Position numbers and translations under genes: made by a program | NCBI RefSeq assembly: GCF_001267885.1 | Contig: NZ_CP012382.1 | Coordinates: forward strand, 2,281,001 to 2,345,000 | Direction: 5' to 3' | Length of the DNA stretch: 64,000 nt | Source: Streptomyces ambofaciens ATCC 23877 | GTDB lineage: Bacteria; Actinomycetota; Actinomycetes; Streptomycetales; Streptomycetaceae | In this document: in pieces, positions 1-9,520 of the stretch | Layout: every line of letters starts with the position of its first letter | Position numbering within the stretch: position 1 is the stretch's first letter | Notes under the pieces: generated by a model | Seen by the model: the letters and a program-made list of their open reading frames with translations, nothing else | Databases searched by the model: none | What the model was told of the DNA's origin: nothing

Positions 1-664
1 GCACGCCGTGCACGGCGCCGATCCGCAGCCCCGCGGCCTCGACCAGTCCGGTGAGCTGTTCGGCGGTGAACCGGCGGGGCACGGGATCACCCGAGCCCCA
101 GCGGCCGTTCGGGTCGTCGAGGGCCTGGCGGGCCTCCGCGAAGTGCCCGGCGAGGGCGCGCGCGAGCACGGCACCGCCGAGCCCCGCGGCGAGCAGACTG
201 AGGACGCCCTCGGCGCGCAGGGCGGCGACGGCGTTGCGGACGCCCTCGGCGGGGTCGTCCACGTACTCCAGGACGCCGTGGCAGAGCACCACGTCGTAGC
301 CGCCGCGCTCGGCCACGTCGAAGAGGCCGTGGACGTCTCCCTGGACGCCTCGCACCCGGTCGGCGACGTCGGCCTCGGCGGCGCGGCGCTCCAGCGCGAA
401 CAGGGCGTTGGGGCTCGGGTCGACGACGGTGACGCGGTGGCCGAGGCGGGCCGCCGGCACCGCGAAGTTGCCGCTGCCGCCGCCGGTGTCCAGGACGTCC
501 AGCGCCTGGCGCCCCGTGGCCTTGACCCGGCGGTCGAGGGCGTCCTGGAGGACGTCCCAGACCACGGCGGTGCGGAGGGCGGCGCGGGAACGCGAGGGCT
601 CGGAGCGCGGCGACGCCGGGTGCGGGCGGTGGGGGGAGACGGGCGGGCGCATCGGGTCCGACAC
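1..664 (-). CDS. SAM-dependent methyltransferase (3' end cut by window edge)
   Basis: Class I SAM-dependent methyltransferase; the substrate cannot be told. The translation has motif I (VLDTGGGSGNFAVPAARLG) near residue 55, then VTVVDPSPNAL for motif II and a GYDVVLCHGVLEYVDDP stretch typical of the methyltransferase_11/25 fold. The GTG start at 664 is chosen because GAGGAG lies 8 nt upstream; an in-frame ATG follows four codons later. The first ~30 residues are Pro/Arg/Ser-rich and probably disordered. The gene runs off the left edge, so the C-terminus is unknown. About 200 bases separate it from the HEPN-type gene upstream on the same strand. Confidence 0.8.
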   Translation of the reverse strand, partial: MSDPMRPPVSPHRPHPASPRSEPSRSRAALRTAVVWDVLQDALDRRVKATGRQALDVLDTGGGSGNFAVPAARLGHRVTVVDPSPNALFALERRAAEADVADRVRGVQGDVHGLFDVAERGGYDVVLCHGVLEYVDDPAEGVRNAVAALRAEGVLSLLAAGLGGAVLARALAGHFAEARQALDDPNGRWGSGDPVPRRFTAEQLTGLVEAAGLRIGAVHGV

Positions 665-866
665 GGCAGTTGACTCCTCGGCGCGGCACCGCCTCGGGCA
701 CGGGCGGAGCGAACGGGCTGCCGCCCCGGCCCGGTGCGGGAAGGGGCAGGCTTCAGGCTTCTCCCACCCTATTGCCTCCGGTGCGCCGGCCGATCACCCC
801 CGTGCCGCCGTCCCGCAGCCGCTCACCCCGCGGCCCCCGGTGCTCACCCCCGCGGCTCCCGGGCGC

Positions 867-1523
867 TCACCCCGCGTCCGGCAGGCGCCGGCCCGTACGG
901 CCGTCCCCCGGGGGGTCCGGGGCCGGCCGGGCGGGGTCCCGGTGCTCGTCCCCGGGGTGCCCCGGGCGGGCCGGACGGCCGGAGTCCCGGTGGTCCGCCT
1001 CGGAGTGGTCCGCGTCGGGCCGGGGCTGCGGGAGGACCGGCTGGAGGACGAGCATGCGCTCCACCAGGCGCAGGAACGTCGCCACGTCGCGTATCAGGTC
1101 GTCGGCGTCCCGGCTGCCCGCCGCGCCCTGGATGCCCGCCTCGGCCCGGGCCCGGCGCCGGGCACCCGAGGCGAAGAGCGCGCTCCAGTCGGAGAGCTCG
1201 GGCGCGATCTCGGGGAGCACCTCCCAGGCGCTGCGGATGCGGGCCCGGGCCCGCGGGGTGGTCTCCGGGCGGCCCCGCGCGGCGAGCACCGCGGCGGCGG
1301 TGCGCAGTGCGGCGAGATGGGCGGTCGCGTAGCGCTCGTTCGGCGTTTCGAGGACGGTGGCCTCCTCCAGACCGGCCCGGGCCTGCGCGAGCAGGTCGAG
1401 GGCGGCGGGCGGGGCGGTTGTCCGGCGCAGCACGGGGTGCACGTCGCTCGCCGGACCGGTCAGTGAGGTTGCAGGGCCGGCTGCGCGGCGCCGCCGGGCG
1501 GCGGCTGCGGACGAGTGGGCCAT
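867..1523 (-). CDS. SAV_6107-type HEPN domain protein
   Basis: Small actinobacterial protein (218 aa) resembling the SAV_6107 family of HEPN-like proteins, whose function is unknown. Visible are a helical core beginning ALDLLAQARAGLEEA (about residues 40-150), the conserved segment NERYATAHLAALRTAAAVLA, and a WEVLPEIAPELSDWSALFASGA stretch in two pieces. After about residue 170 it becomes a disordered Arg/Pro/Asp/His-rich tail. The ATG at 1523 follows AGGAGG by a good spacing, so I prefer it to the longer GTG start at 1658. It is divergent from the ABC/YhgE operon and shares a 199-bp promoter region with it. Assignment is from remembered family sequence only. Confidence 0.65.
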   Translation of the reverse strand: MAHSSAAAARRRRAAGPATSLTGPASDVHPVLRRTTAPPAALDLLAQARAGLEEATVLETPNERYATAHLAALRTAAAVLAARGRPETTPRARARIRSAWEVLPEIAPELSDWSALFASGARRRARAEAGIQGAAGSRDADDLIRDVATFLRLVERMLVLQPVLPQPRPDADHSEADHRDSGRPARPGHPGDEHRDPARPAPDPPGDGRTGRRLPDAG

Positions 1524-1656
1524 GACGATCCTCCTGTCGTCTTCGTGACGGCACGCACTGTGAGAGGTGCCGTATGTGCCCATCGTGAGGTATGCCACTG
1601 ACAATCCGTTCTGACCAGGGCTTTTGCCTCGATCGTAGGTTCGGGCTAGCTTTTGC

Positions 1657-1670
1657 ACTGACCAGTCAGT
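1657..1670. promoter_or_regulatory. Candidate TetR-type operator upstream of the ABC/YhgE operon
   Basis: Perfect 6-bp inverted repeat ACTGAC-CA-GTCAGT in the divergent promoter region, 52 bp before the ABC gene start. Short near-perfect palindromes of this type are usual TetR/AcrR operators, and a TetR gene lies at the end of the same operon. Autoregulation is therefore the simplest reading. A related half-sequence, TTCTGACCAG, occurs about 45 bp further upstream. Confidence 0.5.
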
Positions 1671-1722
1671 TCAAAAACCTTCCCGGATGTCGGTCCGGGC
1701 GGGGATCAAGGGGTGAGGCGGC

Positions 1723-2649
1723 GTGGACGGTCCGCTCGGGCTCGCGGTGACGGCCCGCGACTTCGGACTCAGGGGGCCACGCGGCTGGGCGTTCCGGGGG
1801 GTCCGCGTCGACGCGGACCCCGGCGCGCTGATCGCGGTGGCGGGACCGTCGGGGTCCGGGCGTACCTGCCTGCTGCTCGCGCTCACGGGCCGGATGAGGC
1901 CGACGGAGGGAACGGCGACCGTGGGCGGTCTGCGGCTGCCCCGGCGGATGTCCGCCCTGCGCCGGGTCTGTGCCCTGGCCCACGTACCGGGCGTCACGGA
2001 CCTCGACCCGGCCCTGACCGTCGCCGAGCACCTGCGCGAGCGTGCGCTGCTGCAGCGCCGGTTCGGCGACTCGGTGCGCGGCCTGCTGCTCCCGCGCGCG
2101 GAGCGGACGGCGAAGGAGCGGCTGCGCATCGACGAGGCGCTGACCGCGGCCGGACTGGAGCCGGGGGCGCTGCCCAAGGGGCTCCGGACCGCCGTACGGG
2201 ATCTGGAGCGCACGGAGGCGCTGCGGCTGTCGGTCGCGCTCGCGTTGATCGGCCGCCCCCGGTTGCTCGGTGTCGACGACACCGATCTGAAACTGTCGGC
2301 CGCCGAGCGGGCCGAGGTCTGGGCCCTGCTGGCCTCGGTCGCCGCGTCCGGCATCACGGTCCTGGCGGTGTGCAGCGAGGCGCCCGAGGGAGCGGTGACC
2401 GTCTCCACCCGCCGCGACGGCCCGGCCCCCGGAACGGACCCCGGCACGGACCCGGCGGACGACGGGACGGACCCGGCGGACGACGGGACGGATCCGGCGG
2501 ACGACGGGACAAGCACGGAGGCGCGAGACGGGACGGACGCCCAGGCACACGACGAGACGACCACCGAAGCGCAGGGCGGGACGGACGCCCAGGCGCACGA
2601 CGGGACGGAGGAGGCCGCCGATGCGCTCGCCGCGACTGGCCGCCCTTGA
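1723..2649 (+). CDS. ABC-type ATPase-like protein with degenerate catalytic motifs
   Basis: Nucleotide-binding protein of the ABC ATPase fold (308 aa), probably working with the YhgE/Pip membrane protein whose start it overlaps by 29 nt. Walker A is intact (GPSGSGRT, residues 41-48). The signature LSGGQ is not recognisable: the equivalent region reads LERTEALRLSVALALIG. Walker B is LLGVDD with Asp186 where the catalytic Glu is expected. The core ends near residue 225, and the last ~80 residues are an acidic Thr/Asp/Gly-rich tail with three 7-residue repeats. It may bind ATP but hydrolyse poorly, so it could be regulatory rather than a transport motor. The GTG start at 1723 fits the homologous N-terminus; the operon is probably controlled by the TetR at its end. 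Confidence 0.7.
   Translation: MDGPLGLAVTARDFGLRGPRGWAFRGVRVDADPGALIAVAGPSGSGRTCLLLALTGRMRPTEGTATVGGLRLPRRMSALRRVCALAHVPGVTDLDPALTVAEHLRERALLQRRFGDSVRGLLLPRAERTAKERLRIDEALTAAGLEPGALPKGLRTAVRDLERTEALRLSVALALIGRPRLLGVDDTDLKLSAAERAEVWALLASVAASGITVLAVCSEAPEGAVTVSTRRDGPAPGTDPGTDPADDGTDPADDGTDPADDGTSTEARDGTDAQAHDETTTEAQGGTDAQAHDGTEEAADALAATGRP
2446..2508 (+). repeat. 21-bp in-frame tandem repeat, 3 copies
   Basis: Three consecutive 21-bp units (2446-2466, 2467-2487, 2488-2508) differing at one position (ACGGACCC versus ACGGATCC). Each encodes TDPADDG in the acidic tail of the ATPase-like protein. Related GTDAQAHDGT-like motifs continue to the stop codon. The unit length is a multiple of three, so copy changes keep the frame. 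Confidence 0.85.
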
Positions 2650-4705
2650 GCTCAGGCGCTTCGGGCGCGGACGGCTGCCGCGGGCCGCCCTGGTCGCGCT
2701 CTTGTTGCTGCCGCTGCTCTACGGCGCCCTGTACCTGTGGTCGTTCTGGGACCCGTACGGGCGCCTGGACCGCATACCCGTGGCGTTGGTGAACGACGAC
2801 CGGGGGGCGACCTCGCACGGCGAGAAGCTCACGGCGGGCGACGACATCGCCGAGGGGCTGCGCGAGAGCAAGGTGTTCGACTGGCACGAGGTGAGCGCCT
2901 CCGAGGCCCGCCGCGGCGTCGAGGACGGCACGTACTACCTGTCGCTCACCATGCCCGCGGACCTCAGCCACCGCATCGCCTCCAGCGGGGGCGACTCGCC
3001 GGAGACCGGCGCCCTGCGGGTCCGTACGAACGACGCGAACAACTACCTCGTCGGCCAGATCTCGCGGACCGTGTTCGGCGAGGTGCGCGAGGCGGCGTCC
3101 GGCAAGGCGTCGCGCTCCTTCCTGGACCGGATCTTCATCTCCTTCTCCGACATCCACGGCGAGACGGTGGAGGCGGCCAAGGGCGCCGACGAGCTGGAGG
3201 GCGGCATCGGGAAGGCGGAGAAGGGCTCCAAGGACCTCGCCGACGGCCTCGAGGACGCCGAGGACGGCAGCGGCAGGCTCTCCAAGGGCCTGCGGAAGCT
3301 CGACACCGGGGCCGGCGACCTGGAGAAGGGTTCGAGGCAGGTCGCCGACGGCACCCAGAAGCTCGCCGACCAGGTCAACGCCGCCGCCGGGCGGGTGGGC
3401 CCCTTCCTGGAGGACAACGAGAAGACCATCGGCGAGACGGCCCAGTTCGTCGCCGACTCCTCCGGCGCGATCCGCGAGGACCTCGACGCCCTGGTGGACA
3501 AGGCCCCGGCGGCCGCGAAGGACGCCCGCGCGGAGTCCGACGCGCTCGCCTCGGTGTACCGGACCCGGTGTGCGGACCCCGCGCTGCCCGACGCGGCCTG
3601 CCCGGACCTGGAGAAGGCCCGGGACGCCGCGGCGGCCGTGGCGACCGTCGCCGACGACCTCAGCGGCCTGGTCACCGACCACAAGGAGCAGTTGAAAACG
3701 CTCGACGACAACCTGGCCGACCTCCAGGAGCAGGCTCAGGCCCTCTCCGACCGGGCGCCCCACCTCTCCGAGGACCTCGACGACGCCGTCAAGAAGGTCA
3801 ACGACCTGAACACGGGCGCCGGCAAGGTCGCCGACGGCGCCGAGAGGATCCACAAGGGGATCGGCACGGCCAAGACCGGCGCCAAGGACCTGGACGAGGG
3901 CGTCGGCAAGCTCCGTGTCGGCGCCGACGACCTGAACGGCGGCATCTTCAAGCTGGTCGACGGTTCCGGGAAGCTCGCCGGCGGGCTGCACGACGGCGCG
4001 GAGAAGATCCCCGACTACGACGAGCGCGAACGCGACCGGCGCACCGCCGTGATGGCCGACCCGGTGCGGCTCGCCTCCGAGTCCCTGCATCAGGCACCGA
4101 ACTACGGCACCGGTTTCGCCCCGTACTTCATTCCGCTGTCCCTGTGGGTGGGCGCCATGGTGGCGTACATGCTGATCCCGCCGATGAACCGGCGGGCGCT
4201 CGCCGCGGGGGCGTCCGCGCGGCGGATCGCGCTGGCGGGCTGGCTGCCGGTCGTGGCGATCGGGATCCTTCAGACGACGGCCCTGATGGCGGTGCTGCAC
4301 TGGGCGGTCGGCCTGCAGATGGTCCGGGCCGCGGGGACGGTGGGCTTCCTGTTCCTGGTGACGGCGTGCTTCGCGGCGATCGTGCAGTGGCTGAACGCCC
4401 GCTTCGGGGCGGCGGGCCGCATCCTGGTGCTCGCGCTGCTGATGCTCCAGCTGACGTCCGCGGGCGGCACGTACCCCGTCCAGACCAGTCCGGCCTTCTT
4501 CAACGCCATCCACCCCTTCCTGCCGATGAGCCACGTCGTCGAGGCCCTCAGGAGGCTCATCACGGGCGGCGGGCTGGAGCCCGTGTGGCACGCGTGCGTG
4601 GTGCTCACCGCGTTCACCGCGGCGGCCCTCGCGCTGACCGCGGTGTCGGCCCGGCGCCGGCAGGTGTGGACGCTCGACCGGCTGCATCCGGAGCTGACCC
4701 TGTGA
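2621..4705 (+). CDS. YhgE/Pip family membrane protein
   Basis: Large polytopic membrane protein (694 aa) of the YhgE/Pip family, related to ABC-2 type permeases and type VII secretion-associated proteins. A TM segment at residues 23-45 precedes the family-typical extracytoplasmic start (RIPVALVNDDRGATSHG). A long outer region (about 170-470) carries repeated coiled-coil motifs of the type LADGLEDAEDGSGRLSKGL. Five hydrophobic segments between 500 and 675 form the C-terminal membrane domain. The start at 2621 lies inside the preceding ATPase gene (29-nt overlap), indicating translational coupling. The role is presumably export or cell-envelope maintenance; no substrate can be inferred. Confidence 0.85.
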   Translation: MRSPRLAALELRRFGRGRLPRAALVALLLLPLLYGALYLWSFWDPYGRLDRIPVALVNDDRGATSHGEKLTAGDDIAEGLRESKVFDWHEVSASEARRGVEDGTYYLSLTMPADLSHRIASSGGDSPETGALRVRTNDANNYLVGQISRTVFGEVREAASGKASRSFLDRIFISFSDIHGETVEAAKGADELEGGIGKAEKGSKDLADGLEDAEDGSGRLSKGLRKLDTGAGDLEKGSRQVADGTQKLADQVNAAAGRVGPFLEDNEKTIGETAQFVADSSGAIREDLDALVDKAPAAAKDARAESDALASVYRTRCADPALPDAACPDLEKARDAAAAVATVADDLSGLVTDHKEQLKTLDDNLADLQEQAQALSDRAPHLSEDLDDAVKKVNDLNTGAGKVADGAERIHKGIGTAKTGAKDLDEGVGKLRVGADDLNGGIFKLVDGSGKLAGGLHDGAEKIPDYDERERDRRTAVMADPVRLASESLHQAPNYGTGFAPYFIPLSLWVGAMVAYMLIPPMNRRALAAGASARRIALAGWLPVVAIGILQTTALMAVLHWAVGLQMVRAAGTVGFLFLVTACFAAIVQWLNARFGAAGRILVLALLMLQLTSAGGTYPVQTSPAFFNAIHPFLPMSHVVEALRRLITGGGLEPVWHACVVLTAFTAAALALTAVSARRRQVWTLDRLHPELTL

Positions 4706-4760
4706 CCGCCGCGGGCCCTGCGGTGACGCGCCCGGGGGCGGTGCTGTGACAATCGGGACC

Positions 4761-5390
4761 ATGGAAAGCAGCAGCACCGCCTCGCAGGGCAGCAGCCGTC
4801 GCGAGGCCACCCGGCAGAAGCTTTACGAGGCGGCCGTGACCCTCATCGCCGAGCAGGGCTTCTCCGCCACCACGGTGGACGAGATCGCCGAGCGCGCCGG
4901 GGTCGCGAAGGGCACGGTCTACTACAACTTCGCCAGCAAGTCCGTCCTCTTCGAAGAGCTGCTGCGCCATGGTGTCGGGCTCCTCACCGCGTCGCTGCGC
5001 CAGGCCGCGGAGCAGGCGGCGCGGGAGGGCCGCGGCCGGGTGGACGCCCTGGACGCGATGATCCGCGCGGGGCTCGCCTTCATCGACCGCTACCCGGCCT
5101 TCACCCAGCTCTACGTGGCCGAGCTGTGGCGCACCAACCGGGCCTGGCAGTCGACGCTGCTGGTGGTCCGGCAGGAGGCCGTCGCGGTGGTGGAGGGGGT
5201 GCTGCGCGAGGGCGTGGAGAGCGGTGAGTTCAGCGAGGAGATCGATGTGCCGCTGACCGCCGCCGCTCTGGTCGGCATGGTGCTGGTGGCCGCGCTGGAC
5301 TGGAAGTCGTTCCAGCCGGAACGCTCCCTCGACGACGTGCACGCGGCCCTCTCCCGGCTGCTCCAGGGGCGCGTGAGCGGCCGCCCCTGA
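4761..5390 (+). CDS. TetR family transcriptional regulator
   Basis: TetR/AcrR repressor, 209 aa from the ATG at 4761; a GTG at 4746 would add five residues. The N-terminal helix-turn-helix spans about residues 17-60 (TVDEIAERAGVAKGTVYYNF, then the conserved K of SKSVLFEELL). The rest is the helical ligand-binding domain, with LAFIDRYPAFTQLYVAELW resembling regulators of membrane-active compounds. It is 55 bp after yhgE and co-oriented, so it is probably the last gene of the operon and represses it through the palindrome at 1657-1670. Ligand unknown. Confidence 0.85.
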   Translation: MESSSTASQGSSRREATRQKLYEAAVTLIAEQGFSATTVDEIAERAGVAKGTVYYNFASKSVLFEELLRHGVGLLTASLRQAAEQAAREGRGRVDALDAMIRAGLAFIDRYPAFTQLYVAELWRTNRAWQSTLLVVRQEAVAVVEGVLREGVESGEFSEEIDVPLTAAALVGMVLVAALDWKSFQPERSLDDVHAALSRLLQGRVSGRP

Positions 5391-5877
5391 GACGCCGGCG
5401 CCGCGCGGAGCCGGCCGCACACGAAGAACGCCGGTCCGTGGTGGCCGCGTCCCCCGCGGGCCACCGTCGGACCGGCGCCTTCTCCCCCGTACGTCCCCCT
5501 CCGGAACACCCGTGCTCGGTCGTTCCCCCGGGCTCCCCCGTGCCTCGCTCCCGCCGACCGCGGTCGGCGGAAGGAGCGGATCGCGGGCCCGGCTCCGTTC
5601 CGGCGCCCCGTGTCGCCGGTCCGCAGCCGTGCCCCTCTCCGTGCCCCCACTCTCTCGTTCTCGCAGGTCGGACCCCATCCGCGCGGGTACTCATCTGACG
5701 GACTAGGTAGGCGTACTCAGGCATGCGCACCCCGCCTCACGGCGGGGTGCCGTCGACCGGTCACGCGCGCGCCCGTCGCGGTACTCAGCTCCGGGTCGTG
5801 GCCGGCCGTTCTCGCAGGTGGACGGCGTGCCCGCCCCTGGGGCCGGGCTGTCGGCGGCGGCGGATAAAGTCCCTGGC
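5391..5877. other. Gene-free interval with one strong hairpin
   Basis: About 490 bases with short open frames on both strands but no convincing codon pattern, ribosome-binding site or family motif. It holds the hairpin at 5727-5750 and three copies of GTACTCA (near 5688, 5713 and 5779), which may be coincidental. The promoter of the downstream FAD oxidoreductase must lie in its right half. Confidence 0.5.
5727..5750. terminator. Perfect 10-bp stem hairpin
   Basis: GCACCCCGCC, a TCAC loop and GGCGGGGTGC form an uninterrupted 10-bp GC stem. No T-run follows on either strand, as is common for Streptomyces terminators. It could end the TetR operon or insulate the next gene. A leader hairpin is the alternative. 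Confidence 0.5.
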
Positions 5878-7398
5878 ATGGCACGGATTGCGGTGATCGG
5901 CGCCGGGATGGGCGCGATGGCGGCCGCCGCCCGGCTGGCCGTCGCGGGCCACCGGGTGGCGGTGTACGAGCGGACGACGACCTACGGCGGGGCCCTGCGC
6001 CGCTTCGAGCGGGACGGGTTCTCCTTCGACACCGGTCCCGGTCTGCTGCCGCTGCCGGCGGTCTGGCGCGATCTGTTCGTCAAGACCGGCAAGGAGCCGC
6101 TGGAGTCCTGTGTCGAGCTGGTCCAGGTCGACCCCTCGTCACGGCACGTGTTCGCGGACGGCACGGAGGTCTCGCTGCCGAACGCGTCGCGGGCCGGCGT
6201 CGTCGCCGCCCTGGACGCGGCGCTCGGTCCGACCGCGGGGCAGCGCTGGGGCGACTTCCTGGTGCGGGCCCGGGAGACCTGGGACCGCACCCGCCGCCCC
6301 CTCCTGGAGGAGCCCCTGTGGCCGAACTGGGAGGTGCTGGCCGCGCGCGAGCCCTATCCGGCGGTCCCGCACAAGCGCCTGCTGCGCACCCGCCGGGCCG
6401 GCACGCTGGCCGAGGTCGGTGCCTGGGAGCTGCGGGACCCGCGGCTCGCCGCCCTCCTGGAGAGCCACGCGCTGGCGTACGGGCTGGACCCCCGGACCGC
6501 TCCGGCGAACGCCGCCGTGCTGCCGTACATGGAGTACGCCTTCGGGATGTGGTACGTGCGCGGCGGCGGGCTGCGGGAGCTGGCGCGGGCGGTGTACGAG
6601 CGGTGCCTGGCCCGTAGGGTCGAGTTCCGCTTCGGCGCCGAGGTCACGGGGATCGTGGAGAAGGACGGCCGGGCGGCGGGCGTCGAGCTGGCCGACGGTG
6701 CCGTGCACGAGGCCGAGTTCGTGGTCGCCGGGGTGGCGCCGGACGTACTGGACCGCCTCCGCGGGGGTGCGGCGGTGCGGGGCGACGGGGAGGTGCCGCC
6801 ACAGCGGGGTGCGGCGAGCCGGCTGACGGTGCTGCTGGCGCTGCGCGGTGGCCGTCCGGAGGGGACGGCGCACCGGACGGTGGTGCATTCCCCGGATCGC
6901 GAGACCGAGTGGGACCGCCTGTCCGACGCCACGCCCGGCGTGGCCGCGCGGCCGACGGTGACGGTGCTCCGGCCCGACGACCCGGCGCTCGTCCCGGACG
7001 CGGAGCACGAGGCGGTGACGCTCACCGCGGTGGTGCCCGCCCTGGGCGGCGCGTCGGACCGGGCGGCGACGGAGGCCTTCGCCCTGCACGCCGAGCACCT
7101 GATCGACGCCGCGGAAAGGGCGGTTCCCGGCCTGCGCGACCGTCTGCTGTGGCACGAGGTGCGCACCCCGGCCGACGTCGCGGCGGCCACCGGTGTGGCG
7201 GACGGCGCGGTCCCGGTGCCGGCGCTGGCGGGGGCGGACGGACGGCTGCTGCACCCGGCGAACGGCACGCGCACGGAGGGGTTGTTCACGGTGGGCGGCT
7301 GGTCGCACCCCGGCGGGGGCCTCCCGCACGCGGGCATGTCGGGCGCGCTGGTGGCCGGACTCGTCGTGGAGGGACCGGCGTTCCAGGGCTCCCGGTGA
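5878..7398 (+). CDS. FAD-dependent phytoene-desaturase-like oxidoreductase
   Basis: Flavoprotein amine-oxidase/CrtI-like oxidoreductase, 506 aa. The FAD dinucleotide fold is at the extreme N-terminus (AVIGAGMGAMAAAARLAVAG, then E32 of YER). The C-terminal FAD-contact motif ends with GGWSHPGGGLPHAGMSGALV, the signature of the CrtI/phytoene dehydrogenase superfamily. The ATG at 5878 is chosen because it places the Rossmann motif at residue 5; the in-frame GTG at 5818 would add an unconserved extension. No carotenoid synthase genes are adjacent, so the substrate is unknown, and a retinol-saturase-like or housekeeping desaturase role is equally possible. It converges on the tyrosine-rich membrane protein gene. 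Confidence 0.8.
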   Translation: MARIAVIGAGMGAMAAAARLAVAGHRVAVYERTTTYGGALRRFERDGFSFDTGPGLLPLPAVWRDLFVKTGKEPLESCVELVQVDPSSRHVFADGTEVSLPNASRAGVVAALDAALGPTAGQRWGDFLVRARETWDRTRRPLLEEPLWPNWEVLAAREPYPAVPHKRLLRTRRAGTLAEVGAWELRDPRLAALLESHALAYGLDPRTAPANAAVLPYMEYAFGMWYVRGGGLRELARAVYERCLARRVEFRFGAEVTGIVEKDGRAAGVELADGAVHEAEFVVAGVAPDVLDRLRGGAAVRGDGEVPPQRGAASRLTVLLALRGGRPEGTAHRTVVHSPDRETEWDRLSDATPGVAARPTVTVLRPDDPALVPDAEHEAVTLTAVVPALGGASDRAATEAFALHAEHLIDAAERAVPGLRDRLLWHEVRTPADVAAATGVADGAVPVPALAGADGRLLHPANGTRTEGLFTVGGWSHPGGGLPHAGMSGALVAGLVVEGPAFQGSR

Positions 7399-7435
7399 GC
7401 GGCCGGGGGCCGGTCACCGGACGGCCCGAGCGCCG

Positions 7436-8422
7436 TCAGTAGCGGTACTGCTCGTCGTAGCCCTGGCCCTGCGTCTGACCGTTGCCCTGGTAGGGATACG
7501 TCTGCTCGGGCGGGAGTTCGCCGCCGTAGGGATCGTCGGGGCTGCGCTGCTGCGGCACCCAGACGCCGCCGGCCGGGGTCTCACCGCCGTAGCCACCGGG
7601 CGCCCCGCCGGCGTACGGGTCCTGCCCGTAGCCCTGCTGGCCGTACTGCTGGCCGCCCGTCGTGTCGTAGCCGCCCGTGTCGTAGGACGCCCCGCCGTAG
7701 GTGTGGGTGCCGATGTACGGGTCGGAGTAGGCGGCGTACTGCTGCTGGCCGCCGGTGTCGTAGCCGTAGCCCTGCTGGCCGTAGCCGGAGTAGTCGTAGG
7801 CGTAGGCCTGGTCGGCGCCCTGGGCGGCCGGCGCCTGCTGGTCGTGGCCGTAGCCGGTGTCGGCGTACACGCCGTAGGACCCGGTGTCGTCCGGCATGGG
7901 CTGCGGCTCGTAGACGGCGGTCGTCTCGGCGGCCGTGGCGTCGAGGGGGCGGGCCGGGGTGAAGACGTCGTCGCGGTCGTGGTCGTCGAGGCCGTAGGAG
8001 TGGCCCCCCTGGCCGGTCCCGCCGGTCCCGTGGCCCTGCGCGTGTCCGTCGTGGTCGTAGGTGTCGCGGTCGCCCGGGCCGCTCCCGGCCGCTTCGAGGC
8101 CGGAGACCTCCAGCGTCGGCTCCTGCCGGCCCCGTGCGGGGCGTCCGCGCCTGACGGCCAGGCCCGCCGGGGCGTTGACCGCCCAGCCGGCCTCGAAACC
8201 GCGGCGGAAGGACAGCGTGACGTAGGTCTGGCCGACCGCGAAGGCGGCCGCGCCCAGCCCGATGACGACGACGTTCGACATCAGCACACCGGCCACGACA
8301 CCGAGGAAGCCGCCGAAGGCGAGCAGCCGCCAGCGCAGCCGTGCCTTGTACTGCAGCAGCACCTCGCCGAGCAGCCACAGTGCGACGACGCCGAACGCGA
8401 TGTAGAGGACCGCCCAGCCCAT
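7436..8422 (-). CDS. Membrane protein with long Tyr/Gln/Gly-rich tail
   Basis: Hypothetical protein, 328 aa. Two TM helices lie at residues 3-22 (WAVLYIAFGVVALWLLGEVLL, in two parts) and about 33-72, followed by a short basic linker. After about residue 110 comes a very low-complexity tail full of Tyr, Gly, Gln, Asp and His (YDTGG, QQGYGQ, GYGYD repeats). Such prion-like cytosolic tails on small membrane anchors are common in Streptomyces and of unknown function; self-association is an inference. The ATG at 8422 starts immediately before the first TM. It lies downstream of metF on the same strand with a 56-bp gap and may be cotranscribed. Confidence 0.7.
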   Translation of the reverse strand: MGWAVLYIAFGVVALWLLGEVLLQYKARLRWRLLAFGGFLGVVAGVLMSNVVVIGLGAAAFAVGQTYVTLSFRRGFEAGWAVNAPAGLAVRRGRPARGRQEPTLEVSGLEAAGSGPGDRDTYDHDGHAQGHGTGGTGQGGHSYGLDDHDRDDVFTPARPLDATAAETTAVYEPQPMPDDTGSYGVYADTGYGHDQQAPAAQGADQAYAYDYSGYGQQGYGYDTGGQQQYAAYSDPYIGTHTYGGASYDTGGYDTTGGQQYGQQGYGQDPYAGGAPGGYGGETPAGGVWVPQQRSPDDPYGGELPPEQTYPYQGNGQTQGQGYDEQYRY

Positions 8423-8478
8423 GTACGCCCCTCTCCCAGTGGCCGCTACGCAGTGTGTCGCAAGTATGTGCGGCCGGT

Positions 8479-9411
<933 letters not shown>

Positions 9412-9472
9412 TTAGTCAGGGGGCGGCGGTCACCCAACCGGATCGGAAGATTTGTCCGCATTGTCGAGTTGT

Positions 9473-9489
9473 TGTCCACCCCTTGGACA
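9473..9489. promoter_or_regulatory. Inverted repeat upstream of metF
   Basis: TGTCCA-CCCCT-TGGACA, a perfect 6-bp inverted repeat with a 5-bp centre, about 70 bp before the metF start, where an operator or promoter element would lie. No SAM or cobalamin riboswitch consensus is recognisable in this gap, so a protein-binding site for methionine-pathway control is plausible. The regulator is unknown. Confidence 0.35.
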
Positions 9490-9520
9490 CATGCCCCCGG
9501 CATCGGCCTGCGCAGCCTCC

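Noticed and set aside
2354..4810. An 818-codon open frame on the minus strand opposite yhgE
   Set aside because: It has no family motif, and composition follows the GC3 pattern of the real plus-strand yhgE gene; it is a frame shadow.
5685..5785. Three GTACTCA copies as regulator sites
   Set aside because: Spacing is irregular (about 25 and 66 bp), the motif is short, and it matches no operator I can name.
5878..7398. Carotenoid biosynthesis cluster
   Set aside because: Only a CrtI-like oxidoreductase is present; no phytoene synthase, GGPP synthase or cyclase genes surround it.
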